A DNA stretch of 64,000 nucleotides from Sipunculus nudus (lineage: Eukaryota > Annelida > Sipuncula > Golfingiida > Sipunculidae). Below the pieces are notes generated by a model. The model was given only the letters and a program-made list of their open reading frames with translations, had not been told where the DNA came from and ran no database searches. Positions 47,294 to 59,985 of the stretch are shown here, in pieces (within the stretch, counting starts at the first letter, position 1; each line of letters starts with the position of its first letter). The stretch lies in contig CM049316.1 in NCBI GenBank assembly GCA_026874595.1, positions 20,855,839 to 20,919,838 on the forward strand. The letters run 5' to 3'. Position numbers and translations under genes: made by a program.

Positions 47294-47455
47294 CCTGTCT
47301 GTGAAGACCATGTAGGCTAGCAGCAGGCTGACAGCTGTCTTTGCCATGAAGGTTTTGCAGGTGTTGCTTCCTCCCACATTGACCTCATGTTGGCACACGT
47401 TGAAAGGTTTCCATCGTCATTCCAGAGTTCCGTGCCATCACAGCAGCACCTGCGG
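47294..47455 (-). other. exon-like patch with consensus splice donor
   Basis: On the minus strand a GC-richer block ends ACAGACAG|GTGAGTGTG, a strong donor. One frame reads EVNVGGSNTCKTFMAKTAV and then SLLLAYMVFTD, a hydrophobic stretch. Another reads cysteine-rich sequence for the first half. No single frame spans the block, which suggests a decayed or transposon-derived exon. I cannot name it. Confidence 0.25.
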
Positions 47456-49246
47456 CGTAACTATGCAAATTTTATGATAAACTAATACTAACTGATTTAA
47501 AAACCAAAACAGCTGAACACTTGCACATTCCTGTTCATTGATATGATGATACTATTCATCTTTGCGAAAATACTCAAATTCCGGTATAAAAAACTATAAT
47601 GTATTTTTTTTATTAAAATCTAAAAACAAATTATTTGTTTTGAATAGATGATAAATCGAAATTTCACTTATATTTCTAATATTAAAGTATTAGAAATAGC
47701 AAATGAGTGGCAATGTCAACACTGAATTATGATAATTGTCTTACCACACATAAAAACACCAGACATGAATGTGTCACACTATGGCACATGTTGACGTGTC
47801 AGGTGAACCAGCTTTTTTATCTTCCTTCCTATTTGGTTGCCATCCATCACAACTTTTTTTGGGCTGGAACTACTTCTCTTTCGCTGTCAAGATACAGATC
47901 ACTGTAAATACAACATGACAGAGTCTGACACATTTATGGCGTTCACAAGCAGCACTACAGATGACAATGTATTTTTTAGAATTCTGATGGAATAATATTA
48001 TCATGTGGCTATATATTTTGCCGTTTGTAAAGTGTGTAGCTCAACAACGTCACCTACATTGCTTTAGCGATCCAATTGAGATAAGTAACCGGGATACATT
48101 ATGATTGTTGGAATTTTAAGGACAAAAGCTTCACACATAACTTGTATAACCAATCACACATATTGACTGATTAACAAATAAGTATCACCAGGAGGGGCTT
48201 TGGTGCAGTGAAAAAACTACCGGCGGGCTTGCCAAACAGGTCAATTTTGACAGTTGCAAAATAGTACATATATCTAACCATATTGTGGGTAATACTGATA
48301 GTGGTAATCTAAATAGATATTTAGTATATACTGAGTACATATACTTATGAGCGTTTACACATTATTTCTTTAGAGATGGGCATTTTAAACGTCCTTTTAT
48401 TTTTTAGGCCTCCTTGCCTCGCACATGCCGGTGCTAATGTTTCAATCAGGCCTTATGTGATAACAAAAACAATTTAAGACACAATGTTTGAGGTTTTGAT
48501 GCCACCCTTGACAAAGTAAAGCCTTCTTCTTTACTGGCCGATTCTATGGGGTGTGGGTTCTACATTGAAAGGAATGTCAATATCATAATGAGTGTTTTTC
48601 AAACCACTAATAATCTTATATACTGTTTGCATTTTAAGAAACAACTTGGTAACTTATATTTATTTTTATTTTTTATACATATATAATACTTAATTCACTG
48701 ATATATGGACATAGATTAAAGTTTAAAAAGGAACTGCTCAAGTGATACTCAATCAGCAACTTCTGAAATAACCTGGTTACTGGAAAGTCTATCAGTACCG
48801 TTTGGACATAAAAATTATTTATAATTATATCGTAAAAAGTATTAAAGGATAAAAGTGTAAAATCTCACCTTGTATAATATTTTATTTTTCTCTTCAATGT
48901 TCAGGGTCAAATCCCTTTCCCATATGTTTGCAGCCTCGTCTGCGCCTTCGAGTTTTTCCTTCTCAAGTTCATTTTTGTTGTTCCCGAAGGTAAAAGGTAT
49001 GAACATCTCTCTCAATATGCATTTCAATGTGTTACATGTATAACATTTCTTAATATGAAAATATGAGTAAATCTGAACATTTAATCAAACTCGCATGGAA
49101 ACTGCTCGAAGAGGTCGCACACAGCAATGTTAGAACAATCCTTTTAATTATAGTCACTTACAGCTAAGTTGATTTAAGGTATAGTATATTAAATTCTTCT
49201 GAGATCCCCATTAGTCATTGCATTTAATATATAAATATTGCATTTT

Positions 49247-49296
49247 AATATATATATATATTTTATATATATATATTTATATATATATATATATAA
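49247..49296. repeat. (TA)n tract, interrupted
   Basis: TA runs with TTTT and TTT interruptions. Confidence 0.85.
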
Positions 49297-50219
49297 ATTC
49301 TTAATAACCAGTCATTAAATGAACATTAAAAATAAAATAATTTTCTTAACTGATTTTCACTGGCTGATTTTCCAACTGTTGTAGAATTCGGACTACGACA
49401 CCATTGTCAACAGAGGACAGTGACTTAGCTATTCTATTGCATATTAAGGAGTTTAACCAGATGATTATTATTATTGTACATCAATATGGAGTATCATGTT
49501 CAGATGCCTACATGAGAACTTAGTTTAGAGAGCCCAGGTGTCTCATTTGATGTTAATTTCATTAAATTTTTTATTCCGTGGGAATCGATGTTCATGTCTA
49601 GACGGTTCCTATAGCAACAATGTTTATTGTAGACCTAAACGGAAACGCACCTGCATATTTCCTTTATCTCTTAGTTAGCTCTCTGGAGGCGTTTCCAATT
49701 TAATATTCATGCATATAATGACAAGCCGTCTAATAATGTGAGATGATTGGCCAGAAGACGGTCAGAACGTGTGAAGTCAACAGGCGTATACAAGCGGTGG
49801 ATGCTGGACAAATCTTAAGAATCGCCTAGGTCAGCGCGCCAGTTGTGTGTAGTGTGACGGTTGTCTGTGGTTCAGAGGCGGTTCGTGTTTATCAGTGTCT
49901 GATCAGCTAAATCGATGTTCCAGAGCGTAAAACGTCAATGTCTGGGGACGGCCACGTGGATACATTTCTAACGGACCTTGGAGTGTATTTTGTAATTACC
50001 GAAGGACTAGTAATCCCGCGATGTGTGTCTGACATGAGTGAGTCCGGTAACAGGCCAGTACAATAAACACGCAAAACGAGAGTTGTAATAGATATTGTCA
50101 TGCGGAGGCATGTGTGTGGAACGCCTCTCCAGAGAAAGTGTATATTTAACATATTTTGTTTTGTTTACTAATGACTTATTCGTCTTTTGGATAGAATGCA
50201 TGTTTCACAGACAAAGCAT

Positions 50220-51575
50220 GTTAACAATCTCTAAAGAGATGTGCAATATTGTGTATAGACAAAAGATGCCAATTTTGTAAGAGAAGAACGATAAAGGTGT
50301 CGGTGTCTGTCAAAATTGAATGTATAATATATCATATGTGAATCTTTGAAGAATTTTCAATGAAGTAAAAGCATATATTATACCAAAAGTATTTATATTA
50401 TTAGTCAGGTAACAAGCACTTGCTACTTCGCAGGACTGTTTTGCTACAGCGCACATTGCCCAATGCGATCGCACGTGAATATGGCCCATGGCACTTGCTA
50501 CAGCGCACTTCTATGTGTTACGTTGCGACTATTAATTGCTTCCGCGGATATTGCTTGTTACTGGCCTATCTGGACGACCTCTGGATACAAACACTTGCAC
50601 TGTTTCGTTAGTAGCAAAATTTTTGATCGCAATAGATAGCCTCAATGGGATAGTTCTGTGTGCTACTTTGCGACACGTAATTACTACCGTTCATATTCCT
50701 TGTTGCTGGCCTAGCTGGGCGACCTTTGGCTACAAAGACTTGCATTACGTCAATAGTAGCAGGATTTGCGATCGTAAATTCATAGCTCCAATTGGTAGCA
50801 GGTAACAAGCCCTTGCTACCGCGCGGTTCTGATTTGCTACCTCTCACATTGCCCAATGGGAGCGCACATGATATATGGCCCATGGCATTTGCTTCCGCGC
50901 AGATCTGTTTGCTACTCTGCGACATTTAATTACTACAGCGCATGTTTCGTGTCGCTGGTCTATCTTGGCGACCTCTGGCTACAAAGACTTGCACCAATAG
51001 TAGCTAAATTTGCGATTGCAATTGAGAGCAACCATGGGATACTTGCTACCGCGCAGGCCTGATTTGCTACCCCGCATATTGCGCAGTGCAATCGCAGCTT
51101 AATATGGCCCATGGCATTTGCTACGGCGCAGATCTATTTGCTACTCTGCGATAGCTAATTGCTACCGCGCATATTGCTTCGACTGGTCCTGTCCAAGCGA
51201 CCTCTGGCAGCAAAGGCTTGCACTACGTCAATAGGAGCAGAATTTGTGATCATAAAATCAAACCCCCAATTATTAGCAGGTGACAGCCACTTGCTATCGC
51301 GCAGGTCTGATTTCCTACAGCGCAATTTTCGCATATCAGCCGGTCTGTGCCTGAAGGTAGCAAGACCAGTGGCTGTTCAGTGCGTGATGTGGCGATCTAT
51401 GGGCATGGGTAGCAAATGCACCTGTGCGACTGCTATATGCTACCAAGCAGTTTGCCCACATCAGCCGCTGAGCGTATAACAGTAGCAAGACCAGATGATG
51501 CTAATAGCGCGTTGTGCCAGGCTATACTGAAAGGGTAACTAAGGATCCCACAGATGAGCCTAGAAACCCGACAGT
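50220..51575 (+). mobile_element. repeat-bearing element, copy 2
   Basis: Second, direct-orientation copy of the element at 19030-20370. Its unique 5' part (GTGCAATATTGTGTATAGAC ... GTAACAAGCACTTGCTAC) aligns with 19050-19240. The tandem core has unit starts near 50419, 50811, 51044 and 51289. The 3' part (CCGGTCTGTGCCTG) is longer here than in copy 1, with an extra tail to about 51575. Copies are diverged, so the insertions are old. No coding capacity. Confidence 0.75.
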
Positions 51576-51630
51576 TCCCCGCCCATATGGCAGTGAGAAC
51601 CCCCCCCCCCCCCCAACAATAAAAAAAAAG

Positions 51631-52990
51631 GACAAAAGAGCTCCGATATCTGAATAACTAATGCATTGATCGGCTTGATCCTTAATTATAATATCCTATT
51701 GAAACCCGCCACAAGTGTCCATTTTCAACTTCTTATACCGGAAAAATAAACACATTGACCCGAAAATTTTATTTCATAATTAAACAAAGTGTGCCATGTA
51801 GATATCATATGCAAAATATCTAAGAAATTCCATTGGTAGAAAAAAAATAATCGCGTTTCCCCTTAAAAGACCATACATCTTTATACGTTTCAGTACTATT
51901 GGCCACCATTGCGTTTCCTTCCCCCGCATGGTTTTTATAAATAAGCAATCCTCTAAACTCCACCTATCCCTATTTTCTTAGAACTTTTGCCTGAAGATTA
52001 CTGGGTTGTGATTCGTTTATAAAATAACATCAATGGTAAATGCATGACATCAAAATACCGCAAAGACAATATATGCAACAATATGTCTCCACTTCCATTC
52101 GCCCTGTTAACTTGTGGAATGTTAATAGTAATAAATCTCATAAATGTAAATGGTAATTAATTTTTTTCCGAAAAGGAGGCGATTACTCGATCTATTACAA
52201 CGTATGGACAATGGATTGCTCTTGAGAAAATCTCAATGCGAGGGGCGTTACAGGCAAACGTGCCGAGGTCCCCTTGTAAAATGAATTACAATCCCAGTAT
52301 CCCACAAGAGGACACAAGAGCTCCGATATCTGAATAACTAATGCATTGATCGGCTTGATCCTTAATTATAATATCCTATTGAAACCCGCCACAAGTGTCC
52401 ATTTTCAACTTCTTATACCGGAAAAATAAACACATTGACCCGAAATTTTTATTTCATAATTAAACAAAGTGTGCCATGTAGATATCATATGCAAAATATC
52501 TAAGAAATTCCATTGGTAGAAAAAAAATAATCGCGTTTCCCCTTAAAAGACCATACATCTTTATACGTTTCAGTACTATTGGCCACCATTGCGTTTCCTT
52601 CCCCCGCATGGTTTTTATAAATAAGCAATCCTCTAAACTCCACCTATCCCTATTTTCTTAGAACTTTTGCCTGAAGATTACTGGGTTGTGATTCGTTTAT
52701 AAAATAACATCAATGGTAAATGCATGACATCAAAATACCGCAAAGACAATATATGCAACAATATGTCTCCACTTCCATTCGCCCTGTTAACTTGTGGAAT
52801 GTTAATAGTAATAAATCTCTGAAATGTAAATGGTAATTAATTTTTTTCCGAAAAGGAGGCGATTACTCGATCTATTACAACGTATGGACAATGGATTGCT
52901 CTTGAGAAAATCTCAATGCGAGGGGCGTTACAGGCAAACGTGTCGAGGTCCCCTTGTAAAATGAATTACAATCCCAGTATCCCACAAGAG
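51631..52990. repeat. 680 bp near-identical tandem duplication
   Basis: 51631-52310 and 52311-52990 align end to end with only about five differences that I can see: A/C at 51634, AAAATTT/AAATTTT near 51765, CATAAATG/CTGAAATG near 52139 and C/T near 52264. It starts at GACAAAAGAGCTCC and ends at CCCACAAGAG. It is preceded by a C14 tract and an A9 tract. It contains no gene. The low divergence implies a recent event or an assembly duplication. Confidence 0.95.
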
Positions 52991-54123
52991 AGGAATTCCT
53001 TATCTGGTGTGACTGAATAGAAATATGCCGTGGAGATTTCCATTAGGAACATCTTGTAAGAACGGTCATACCAACGACTGTGTCACGCGTGCCGTGTGAA
53101 CAAACTACCAAAAAATAGGAAAGACAAGTCTGATAAGACATAGCCGTTATGCTTGGTGTGGAAGCATTCACTGTTGTGGGATACTCAGAAAAGTCAAAAT
53201 ATCCTGTGATCTAGATGTGTTGGCTGCCCAACAGTTTGATTTGAGGTATTCGACTGAAACCATGGCGACATAGGTCTATACCAGAGCCATAAAGCAAATA
53301 TCACTTTACTTCTAAATAAACAAAAATGTGTTTCAAATTGTGTTGCCCATGTATTAGGTTCGAATTACCCCTGACAACCTATGTTACCTAGGTCACATGC
53401 ACCAATGACGAACAGTCAAGCCATAATCAGTGCCATAATGTTATCACTTCGGGTGCAACTGTTGATATACTCCACACTGGCACTTGAGACTCACCAGCAA
53501 AACGCTTGTTATGTAAAAGTATTTATTATATAGAATAAATATTAGGCTTGGATTTCTTTACGCATCTCCTAATGTACAAAAATATATCATCAATATACTT
53601 ATATACATACAAAATAAACATTAATATTAAGTTGTAAATGAGATAATGTTCTTTCCAAGAAAAGCCTGATTGTAGTCTCATTGAGCCATTGTCCACCGTT
53701 TCAGAAATGTATAACAAAATATGTTACACTTTACGATAATAACCTTTATTCATGAGAGTTACTTGTCTTCCTGTTACTTTCCGAATTGTTGAAATTAACA
53801 TTAAAATACGATATCTATAAATATGTCTTACTTTTCGCTTACTATTACGTTGCACAAAGCACTAACTAGCATGTTAGGTGCTTATGTTACGCACGTTTAA
53901 TAAATTCTGAGGCTAAATTTTATCGTGGAATCTGTTTATTTTGGGGAGAGTGATCCGTAGATAGAAAAATATCCGCCTATTGATCAAAATGTAGATCTTT
54001 TTAGGTAAGAAATTATTTATTACATTTATTATTCAGTAATCTAAATTAAATTTATATATACATTAATGGATGCAAACATAAAAACTTGCTGGATATATAC
54101 ATAAATACACATTTATATACACG

Positions 54124-54173
<50 letters not shown>

Positions 54174-54378
54174 GTGTGTGAGCATGTGCGTATAGTAGCA
54201 AAGAAGTGGCAATTTAATACTCCAACATGTTGCACGGGGCAGCCATGTAAATTATCCACCGTGATTGAGACATAATTAAAGTGCTCTGTCTACCTGTTTA
54301 TGTGACTTACTTACATAAACTTATCGAAGCACTAATACATATATATATAAACTGTGTCTTACATTTTCATTCATAACA
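52991..54378. other. intergenic, no gene seen
   Basis: AT-rich, with (TA)n(TG)n at 54127-54182. This is the 3' flank of TLR copy C. Confidence 0.5.
54127..54182. repeat. (TA)n(TG)n microsatellite
   Basis: About 47 bases of TA followed by TGTGTGTG. Confidence 0.9.
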
Positions 54379-56714
54379 TCAAATATTATTTTCCGTATTA
54401 AAGTCCCCTTGCCTTTGCGAAAGCGCAGACCGAAGACGTGACCAAAACACAGGGACATCGTCAATCATATCTTCTCCTGGCCACACGAGGTAAGTGTGAC
54501 GCCTCAAAATGGTAGCGACGGTGTGCGGCATATCTGTGGTCGGGATTTCCTCGAGCAATACAACAATCACTTTATCTACTCCTCTCTCCATTATGTGGAT
54601 TCGAGCCATTTGCATTTCAAATTTACACCAACCCGACGAATAAAATGCCGTGATAACACAATAATGGTTTTGCGGCTCTTTGAGATACTTCTAAGGATAT
54701 TCTCTTCAATTGGCCAACCAATTTCAAAGTCTCTGTGGTGAAAACATAGTCTAAATGGAGTATCCCCTCCTTCTAGATTTGCAACCAGTTCATTATCCAC
54801 CCAAGCCAAGTCTCTCTCGCTGTAGGCTACGAAAGCATCATATTGATAAGCGCAATCTTCCTCGAACAGTTCAGCGTAAAGTTCCCGCCTTATTTTCAAA
54901 CGGAGGCAGAAATATTTGATGTCCCATCGGTGACGATAAGTAATCACAGATAATGACAAACATACAGAAAGGATAATAAGACAGCTTGCGGTAACATACA
55001 ACCATTGGAAGCTGATGCAATGTTTTTCCAGATGCGGTAAAATATCATTTGGTAATTGCTCTAAAGGTACATACTTTCCACGAAAACTGCACGTCAATTG
55101 CAATAATATAAGATTATGCAGGATTCTATTGATATATTTTAGAAATTTTAAAGAATTACATGAACATTCCAAAGGGTTACCCACTAGACAGAAGGAAAAA
55201 TTCTTTCCTGCTCTGTCTACTACTTTATTTATTTGTGATACAACATCAGTTTGCAAGTACACAATTCTGTTGTTGGAAAGATCCAGTAGTGTCAGAGCGT
55301 TCATAATGTTGATGGGAGCTGAGAAGCCAAGCAAAAAGTTATTTTTCAGAATAAGACTCTCCAAATGCAAAGAGTTTCTTTCGTTGAAGAATGTAGGTGA
55401 TATATAGTAGATGTTGTTATAAGAGATATCTAAGTATATCAAATTGATGAAGTTTGGTAATGGATCATGACATTTTGCAATCATTTTACCAAGTTTATTG
55501 TGACCCAAGTTGACCAAAACTATAGCTGCAGCAAAGTTTCTGCCGAAGAACTGCTTTGAAATGTTCTGTAAATTGTTGTGTGAGATGTCAAATGATTTAC
55601 CGACGGCTGGGTATTGCAGTTCTATAACACTATCAAACAACAGCATTAACTGATTGTACGAGAATTTAATAAACACTTTTACCATCTGCTCTCCATTTAA
55701 TAATAAGTATATAATCTTTTTAAAAGGCAACATGAAATCATTAACAAAAACTGGGGCATTGATATATGAGAGATTTTTAGGCCAAAGAATAGGAAAAATG
55801 TTTCTTGCTTCTTTACCACTTAATTGATTCTGCTTCCACGTTATATCAGTACCAAAAGTAATCGGATGACTCTGGTTCGGAGATAACTCACGCCGATGTA
55901 AACTATGACTGCATAATTTACTTGTGACTTCGTCTTTCTCTCCAACTGGGCATTGGTGGTTTATTACTAAACATGTTAATCGGTGTAAACCCAAGAGGAA
56001 ATAAAAGGAAAATAATTCATTAACGTCAAGGTAAAGTTCCTCAATATTTGGTATAAAATTAGCTAATATCCCTTGTATTTCTGTTATTCCGTTGTCACTG
56101 AGATCAAGATGAGTTAATGATGGTGTCCTGAAGGATTCTAATAATTCAATAGGGACAACATTACTAGGACACTCCATGTGAAGCGCAACATGTCTCAGTT
56201 TAAGTTCTCTTAAATTCGATTTTGGAAGGGAGCGCAATAAAGATATTAAAACGCGGTATTTGTTGTTCCCAGGTTTTACATTGGAGGACAAATCTAGTGA
56301 TTCTAAACATGTTAGTGGTTTAAAGACATGTGATCCCTTAAGCTGTAGGGGAACTAATCCTAGATTATTGCTATTGAGTTTGAGGGTTCGTAAATTTGAA
56401 AGTCCCTCAAAAGCTTTCTCATACAAAAGTCGGATACCTGATGCCACAAGGTCTAACATGACCAGGTTGACACACCTTACAAAGGCATAACTCCTTATTA
56501 GGGTGATGCGGTTATGATACAGAGAAAACCTGGTTACATGTTCCTTGCAAAGATTTGGTACGTCTGTTAGATTTTGGCGGATGCAGTTCACGAATATGGA
56601 GCCTCCTTCAAATATGCAAGTACAAGGAGTGCATTTGAACTTCGCTTCAGCATGGCAAATCACAAACAAGAATAAAAGAAAAAGAAAAATTGTGCTCACA
56701 GCACTACACTTCAT
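54379..56714 (-). pseudogene. Toll-like receptor, copy C (single frameshift in TIR domain)
   Basis: ATG at 56712-56714 is chosen because it opens a strong signal peptide (MKCSAVSTIFLFLLFLFVIC); the longer frame upstream has no ATG there. In order: LRRNT (C28, C31, C33, C44, C56), roughly a dozen leucine-rich repeats, LRRCT (C517, C519, C542, C566), TM helix about 570-592 and a TIR domain from about 625 (YDAFVAY) with RDFEIG at 661-666. One base is missing at about 54631-54636 compared with copy B (TTCG at the R-SGW segment). The frame then runs into a short out-of-frame tail ending near 54591, while the correct TIR C-terminus (MARIHIMERGVDK ... FW box) continues in another frame to TGA 54379-54381. 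Apart from this the 700-codon frame is clean. It could be a very young pseudogene, a truncated receptor or a sequencing/assembly error. Confidence 0.88.
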
Positions 56715-57721
56715 GATTTCTAGTAATCCTGGTATTATTGAAACCCAGGAAACAAAGCAATGTCTCTGTTTGTGGCTTATTACTCTAGCCCCGCTTATAG
56801 TTAAAAAAATAGCCAAATAATGCACGTTACTTTGACGCTAATAAGAATATATTTCATCCTCCCGTGCATTTTCTAGAGATGTCCTTTCTGTTTTCTACAA
56901 GAGAAAGAAAATATTTACTATTTGAATGTATAATTGTGTCCACTGATTTAATAACTGAGAAACATAAGGTAAAGACTGCGAAAGCCAGTATTTATTTTTG
57001 TACGGTACGAAACATAAGGAGACCAACAGTGAATGTTAATGGATATAACAACAAAATTAAACCGTAGTCTCGCCAATTATGTAGAAATATAAAGTTCTTA
57101 TATAAATTAGAAATGTTTAATTCCAAACTGAATTAAAGTATATGATTAAAGGATAATATATGTGTAACATAATTGTACAATCAGGACTAAGATTTACTTC
57201 CAAGGTGTTGCGATCATATGTTTATCTGGACAAAAAAATCATCTACAGTGATCTATAGCGGACAGAATATCATTAACTCTTTTTGGCATGTTCATATGTC
57301 CCTGTATATTGAGACATTAATACATTCATACTCGAATTTCAGATACATTCTGTGGAATGCCTGATCGCTGTTCTACAGTGCTTGACATATGGTTAATACC
57401 GAAATCAGGTGTACATTTCTTTGAACGATATCTTGCGTGATTTCCAAATCTCTGATAACATATAAACGTGACCTTTTTCTGTTATCAAAACTTTGTAGAA
57501 AAAAGTTTTTATATATGAAACAAGCGTTAATAAATAATGCCTCCTACCTGTTCAAGTAGAACTGAAAGCATCTTAGGATAACTCAAATGCGTTTATGGAA
57601 TAACAACATAGCGCGTGAATCACAACAACTGCAACTTTACAGCAGGGAGCTGTATGACACCGATCTTCATATTACCCATAATAATGTGTTTTGTTACAAA
57701 CAGAAAGCCTGTATATATATA

Positions 57722-57762
<41 letters not shown>

Positions 57763-59760
57763 CGAAGAATGGTTATATTTTTATTATCGCGCTGCTAAAT
57801 TATTACAGAAGGAAGTCTTATGTTTATCAATTTACGAGTCCATGTGTTTTAAATTTACAAGAAAATATTGTATTTTCTCATAACCATGGTGTTACACACA
57901 ACCAGATCACTTATACTTGCACAAAAGCATCGCCACTGATAATATTAAAAATTTCCTAACAGAATCTAATGCCTATTATGTTCTGATTAAAATCACTATC
58001 CAGATCGAGGATATTTTCAAAGGATAAATCCTGCTTTTCAAAACTAGATCCCGACTATTCGTATAGAATTATTCTACATCTAACAGATATTTTTTTCTAA
58101 TACAAATATTATAATTTAAACACAGACGGAAAGTACACACAGACAAGACCCGATCCGTGTATTAAACTTTTCTATTTTACCAAAGACACATAAAAAGTCT
58201 TCATGAAGAGATACGTAAATGAACAACTAAAATAAAAGGACCTCTAGGCTCCTCGTATATTCTTGATATCTCTCAAATTTATAAACAAATCTGTCCATGA
58301 TTATATTTATAATTCCTTTTTCGGGAACCACGGACCAATAACCATCATAATATTGATTCAATAGTTTATCTTTCTTACATGGAACTATACAGGAAATGCT
58401 GCTCAAAAGTATATAATGTACTATTAGGTTCAGTACCATTAACCATGGGTTAGTTTAACAGTATACCTTCTCTTCATTTACTCTATGCACTTGAGTAACA
58501 CTTTGTAGTGATTCCCTGTACAACATATGTACTTCACAATCACTCCGATCTCACCAAGGAAAAAGATGTGGCTAGCTTCAGACGGTGGTAGAACGACCTC
58601 TACCATCGACATTCGAACTCCTTTTGATTGTGCTGTTTGTTAATTTAACTGAAAAAAAACAACCTTTGACTTCTCCTGTTCAGAATGATGTCCACGATAT
58701 TACACAGAAAAAATTTACTTATCATGAAGAAGAATGTAGTTAGCTTTACTGATATCGCATACAATGCACGTCAAGTCCTGTGCTGCTGAACATAAAAAAG
58801 CCTTTATCCTTACACTATATGCTATGACATCATAATACCGGTATGGTTACAGAGCCATTATCCTGCCTGTTTTCAATAAAGACGAAAAAAAAAAAACTAA
58901 ATCTCAATCAGCATGTGGTACGCCATACTGTACAAACCACTCTATAGTGTGTTTGATGTCTCTATATATCAGACATTATAAAAATAAATGCATTGGAATT
59001 TTTAGGGAGGGAGGAACAACTGAATAACAACTTAATACATGTATTGTTCGGATTCAGTTCCGGATCCTTACTATAATTCAATGCAGAAGTTTTCAAATTG
59101 CGTACCCTTTCTTGGAGATATATACTGTTACAAAAAGAGGGAAAATGTAGCAGAGCGAAAATGAATGAGCAACAGTACACAATCACGTCATCATTTAATC
59201 GAGCGACCTTTAAGTTTTTACTCTGAGATGACTGACGTGTTGATGTGCCTATGATGGTGACCTAATTACCCAATTAGAGGCAGAGATTGGTTGGAGATAA
59301 CTGTTTGCAATATTGGTAAAATGCAAACCACCAGTAATTATGATACGTCTTAGCTTAACATTTACTCCAGCTTTATTGGTGAAAGGGATATTTTGAAGCA
59401 TCGAAAATATTGGCTCCATGAACTTATTTAAGTTTCCCCACTGAATTATCAATTTAGAATTTTCTATTCCAACAATTACAAAGTGTATCCTGCAGCACTT
59501 TAAAGTTTCAAAACTAGAGAAAATGGCACTATTGATTTAATTTGGCACTCTAAAAATATAGGTACAATGTATCAAAAACAAAATAAAGGTGTCTTCACCA
59601 GTCATAATCTCATTATTAATGTAGCCAAGTACACTCAGTAAGAAACCGACACGTGATGTCATTTGATGGTGTGAAAGATTTAGGTTAACTATCTTAATAT
59701 TTAAGAAAACATAATAGTGGTACGAATTGTACTACTGATGATATTTTCCATAATCAATAT
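56715..59760. other. intergenic, no gene seen
   Basis: AT-rich 5' flank of copy C with (TA)n at 57712-57758. A donor-like word (CAG|GTAGGAG on the minus strand) at about 57548 could end a leader exon of copy C, but nothing else supports it. Confidence 0.45.
57712..57758. repeat. (TA)n microsatellite
   Basis: TA run with one CG interruption. Confidence 0.9.
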
Positions 59761-59764
59761 GTAA

Positions 59765-59985
59765 AGAAAGAATCATGGCAATCCATGTAATTTTATTGAT
59801 ATAATAGATCTTTTATATTTTAATTATTCTGAGGCCCCCCCAAAAAAACATAACTCGTAGAATAAAGGTCGCTAGCACCTACTTCCAGGTTTCCAAGTAG
59901 CTATTCAAGGTTTTCCTTAGGTGTCAGGTTAACAGTTTTTAGGTCCCACGGTTAAGATTTGCGCCCTGTGACGTTTAACCAGACG
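59765..59985 (+). repeat. diverged single copy of the 340 bp repeat
   Basis: The order AAAGAATCATGGCAATCCATG, TTATTCTGAGG, CTACTTCCAGGTTTCCAAG, TTTTTAGGTCCCACGGTTA and GATTTGCGCCCTGT follows the order within the 6.05-7.98 kb array. It shows the unit is a dispersed element, not only a local satellite. Confidence 0.6.

Larger units (their letters stand above)
46900..50215. other. intergenic, two exon-like minus-strand patches only
   Basis: AT-rich with a (TA)n-like tract at 49247-49296. Minus-strand patches ending in good splice donors occur at 48870-49027 (lysine/glutamate-rich frame ending AAG|GTGAGA) and 47294-47455 (ending CAG|GTGAGT). They cannot be joined in one frame, so no gene is called. 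49720-49960 is richer in G+C but shows no frame. Confidence 0.4.
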
